DNA of 7,065 nucleotides from Opitutaceae bacterium UBA4094 (GTDB lineage Bacteria; Verrucomicrobiota; Verrucomicrobiia; Opitutales; Opitutaceae), in NCBI GenBank assembly GCA_002382525.1, contig DFYA01000012.1, positions 1 to 7,065 of the forward strand, written 5' to 3'. Under the pieces are notes generated by a model. That model was given only the letters and a program-made list of their open reading frames with translations. It had not been told where the DNA came from and made no database searches. Both the position numbers and the translations under genes were made by a program. Below, piece by piece: positions 5,547 through 7,065 of this stretch. How positions within the stretch are numbered: position 1 is the first letter of the stretch; each line of letters starts with the position of its first letter.

Positions 5547-5561
5547 GGCGGGCCATTTTTT
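5537..5561 (+). terminator. Terminator-like hairpin plus T-run between moxR and the DUF58 gene
   Basis: GCCCG (5537-5541) pairs with CGGGC (5549-5553) around a 7-base loop that includes the moxR stop codon. CA and six Ts (5556-5561) follow, and the DUF58 ATG starts at 5563. The stem is all G-C but only five pairs. The only ribosome-binding-like sequence for the DUF58 gene (GAGG, 5545-5548) lies in the loop. It could be a partial terminator or an attenuator lowering expression of the downstream genes relative to moxR. Confidence 0.42.
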
Positions 5562-5562
5562 C

Positions 5563-6765
5563 ATGGCGTCAAGCAACCTGAGTTCCGTTCGCACCCGCGC
5601 CTGGGGGGCAGACGCGCAGGTGACCGACGGCGGCGGGGTAACGGATTGGCAGACGGCGGCGCTGCGCCGGGGCCGCGCGGGAACGCATCGCTGGCGCGCG
5701 TTTATGTGGTCGCTGGTGTATCCGCATCGCGGCAACCGCCTTCTGCTCACGTTGCCCGGCGCGATCGTCATCGCGGTGGTGATCGGGCTCGGTTTGGCGG
5801 CCTACAACACCTCGAACAATATTTTGTTTATCGCGCTGTCTCTGCTGCTGGCGTGTCTGGTGTTCAGCGGGATGTTGTCGTGGCTGAATTTTCGAGACCT
5901 CTCCTGGCGGTTGCGCGTGCAGCCGCCGTTGCGGGCGGGGCGCGATCACCCGGTGTTGTTGGAATTGAACAACGGCAAGAAGCTGCTCCCGACGTATGGG
6001 CTGTGGTTCGACGTGGCGGCGACGGGTGAAAAAAAGCCGGCGCGACTGTCGTTGCGCGAGCGGTTGGATCCGCGCGGGGAGACGTTTATCGAGTGGACGC
6101 TGCGTCCGGCAGCGCGTGGGAAACTCACGGTGGAACTGCAGGGGGTGGGCTCGTTGTTTCCCTTTGGGTTTTTGAAAAAACTAATCGGCAGCGAACTGAA
6201 GCGGGAGCTGTTGGTGTGGCCGGCGTTGGTGGAGTATCAGCGGTTTCAACTGGCGTCGTGGCATCAGCCGGGCCACGTGGACAGGGCGGCGCGCGCGGGG
6301 CAGAGCGGGGACTTGTTTGCCCTGAGGTCGTATGCGCGCGGCGACTCGCAGCGGCTGGTGCATTGGAAGGCGAGCGCGCGGTTGCAGAAGCTGATGGTGC
6401 GGCAGCACGCGGCGGAGACGCAGACGGGGTTTGCGTTGTGGTTGCGCACGGAGGCGGCGCAGTGGTCGCGGCCGGAGCAGTTCGAGTTGATGTGCAGCCT
6501 CGTGGCGACGATGGCCGAGGATCTCTTCCGGGCGGGGCGGTTGGTGTCGGTGGCGATCGACGACGAGGCGCCGATGCCGGTGCGTCGGGCGCATGACCTC
6601 GAACATTTTCTGGACCGGGTGGCGTTGGTGAAACCCTCGGTGCCGAATTTTCAAACGCCCGCCGTCGCGCCCTCGGTGCGGCGGGCCAACGTGTTGACCT
6701 TTGCCCCGGACGGGGCGCGGGGAGTGATTGCCTATGTCGATGGAGAAAAAGCGGCCTCAGCTTAA
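5563..6765 (+). CDS. DUF58 domain membrane protein
   Basis: The 400-residue protein has two transmembrane helices at about residues 60-81 and 85-108, followed by a large domain. FPFGFLKK (199-206) matches the conserved PFG element of the family. The diagnostic DUF58 motif GDLFALRSYARGDSQRLVHWKASARL occupies 249-274, in the usual form G-D-x-F-x-x-L-R-x-Y-x-x-G-D-x-x-R-x-x-H/D-W-K. The remainder resembles the VWA-like fold of the family. Such proteins are encoded with MoxR ATPases and transglutaminase-like proteins and are thought to be their membrane-associated partners; the biochemical function is not established. About 50 hydrophilic, basic residues precede the first helix, and an internal ATG at 5704 (M48) would remove most of them. 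ATG 5563 was preferred because it lies 16 bases after moxR, although its Shine-Dalgarno is weak. The 3' end overlaps the next gene by 32 bases. Confidence 0.93.
   Translation: MASSNLSSVRTRAWGADAQVTDGGGVTDWQTAALRRGRAGTHRWRAFMWSLVYPHRGNRLLLTLPGAIVIAVVIGLGLAAYNTSNNILFIALSLLLACLVFSGMLSWLNFRDLSWRLRVQPPLRAGRDHPVLLELNNGKKLLPTYGLWFDVAATGEKKPARLSLRERLDPRGETFIEWTLRPAARGKLTVELQGVGSLFPFGFLKKLIGSELKRELLVWPALVEYQRFQLASWHQPGHVDRAARAGQSGDLFALRSYARGDSQRLVHWKASARLQKLMVRQHAAETQTGFALWLRTEAAQWSRPEQFELMCSLVATMAEDLFRAGRLVSVAIDDEAPMPVRRAHDLEHFLDRVALVKPSVPNFQTPAVAPSVRRANVLTFAPDGARGVIAYVDGEKAASA
6721..6724 (+). promoter_or_regulatory. Ribosome binding site for the TgpA-like gene, inside the DUF58 gene
   Basis: GGAG lies nine bases before the ATG at 6734, within DUF58 codons. 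This spacing favours ATG 6734 over the second in-frame ATG at 6740 and supports translation of the overlapping downstream gene. Confidence 0.55.
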
Positions 6766-7065
6766 TCTCACGGAGCTGTATCAGCTCAAGTGGGTCTTGG
6801 GCGGCGTGCTCGCGCTGCTTTCCGCGTGGACGGTGCTCTACATGGAGGTGGAGGCGACGGTGTGGCTGGTGCTCATCACGGCGGCGGTGCCGGTGCTGTT
6901 GCGCTGGCCGGTGCTGACGCTGCACCTGCCGCGGTGGGCGCATCGGCTGGCGTTTCCGCTCTTCGTGGCGCTGTTCGTGGTGGACTACTACTTCTACGGG
7001 GAGCCGTTGCCGGCGATGATCCGGCTGGCGTTAATGCTGGTGTTTTATCGGACGGTGACGCCGCG
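6734..7065 (+). CDS. TgpA-like transglutaminase family membrane protein (DUF3488 N-terminal region), cut by window edge
   Basis: Only the first 110 residues are in the window. After a short basic N-terminus (MSMEKKRPQLNLTELYQLKW) come hydrophobic segments at about residues 20-37, 41-57, 71-88 and 93-106, ending in the family-like LMLVFYRTVTP. This matches the multi-helix N-terminal membrane domain (DUF3488/TgpA_N) of proteins with a periplasmic transglutaminase-like domain. The assignment rests on this pattern and on its position after a MoxR ATPase and a DUF58 protein, the standard gene order of such clusters. The catalytic Cys-His-Asp domain lies beyond the window, so enzymatic competence cannot be judged. 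The start overlaps the DUF58 gene by 32 bases, which suggests translational coupling. Confidence 0.85.
   Translation, partial: MSMEKKRPQLNLTELYQLKWVLGGVLALLSAWTVLYMEVEATVWLVLITAAVPVLLRWPVLTLHLPRWAHRLAFPLFVALFVVDYYFYGEPLPAMIRLALMLVFYRTVTP

Overview
The window is high-GC bacterial DNA with seven genes that can be assigned confidently by frame, composition or motif, plus one possible small gene. No taxonomic marker such as rRNA is present. The gene types and base composition would fit an Opitutaceae-like member of the Verrucomicrobiota, but that is an impression, not a demonstration.

Left part (1-2138, all minus strand). Read in the direction of transcription, the order is a class I SAM-dependent methyltransferase (1422-2138), a two-domain NYN-LOTUS protein (534-1352) that is probably RNA-directed, and the pyrimidine regulator/uracil phosphoribosyltransferase PyrR (1-401, C-terminus cut by the window edge). 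The gaps are 69 and 132 bases, so co-transcription is possible. A strong hairpin at the methyltransferase stop codon could separate it from the other two genes.

Middle (2139-4574, plus-strand genes). A divergent spacer of about 440 bases holds inverted repeats and a short plus-strand ORF with a good ribosome binding site. The N-terminus of that ORF resembles AbrB/MazE-type DNA-binding domains. It is followed by a potassium-channel-family membrane protein with a clear selectivity-filter signature (2579-3601) and an unrecognised 121-residue protein (3640-4005). About 570 bases without a convincing gene then follow, with several dyad symmetries, leading to the next operon.

Right part (4575-7065, plus strand). 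This is the well-known MoxR ATPase - DUF58 - transglutaminase (TgpA/DUF3488) arrangement: a MoxR-type AAA+ ATPase, a DUF58 membrane protein with the canonical motif, and the membrane-embedded N-terminus of a TgpA-like protein that runs off the window. The spacing is tight (16-base gap, then a 32-base overlap), which indicates an operon. A short GC hairpin followed by six Ts lies directly between moxR and the DUF58 start codon and may tune expression within the operon. By analogy with such clusters, the MoxR ATPase probably acts as a chaperone-like partner for the membrane proteins; their substrate cannot be read from this window.

No tRNA, rRNA, CRISPR array, insertion sequence or phage gene was found. 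The least explained parts are the possible AbrB-like small ORF, the structured spacer before moxR, the terminator-like junction inside the operon, and the orphan protein at 3640-4005.
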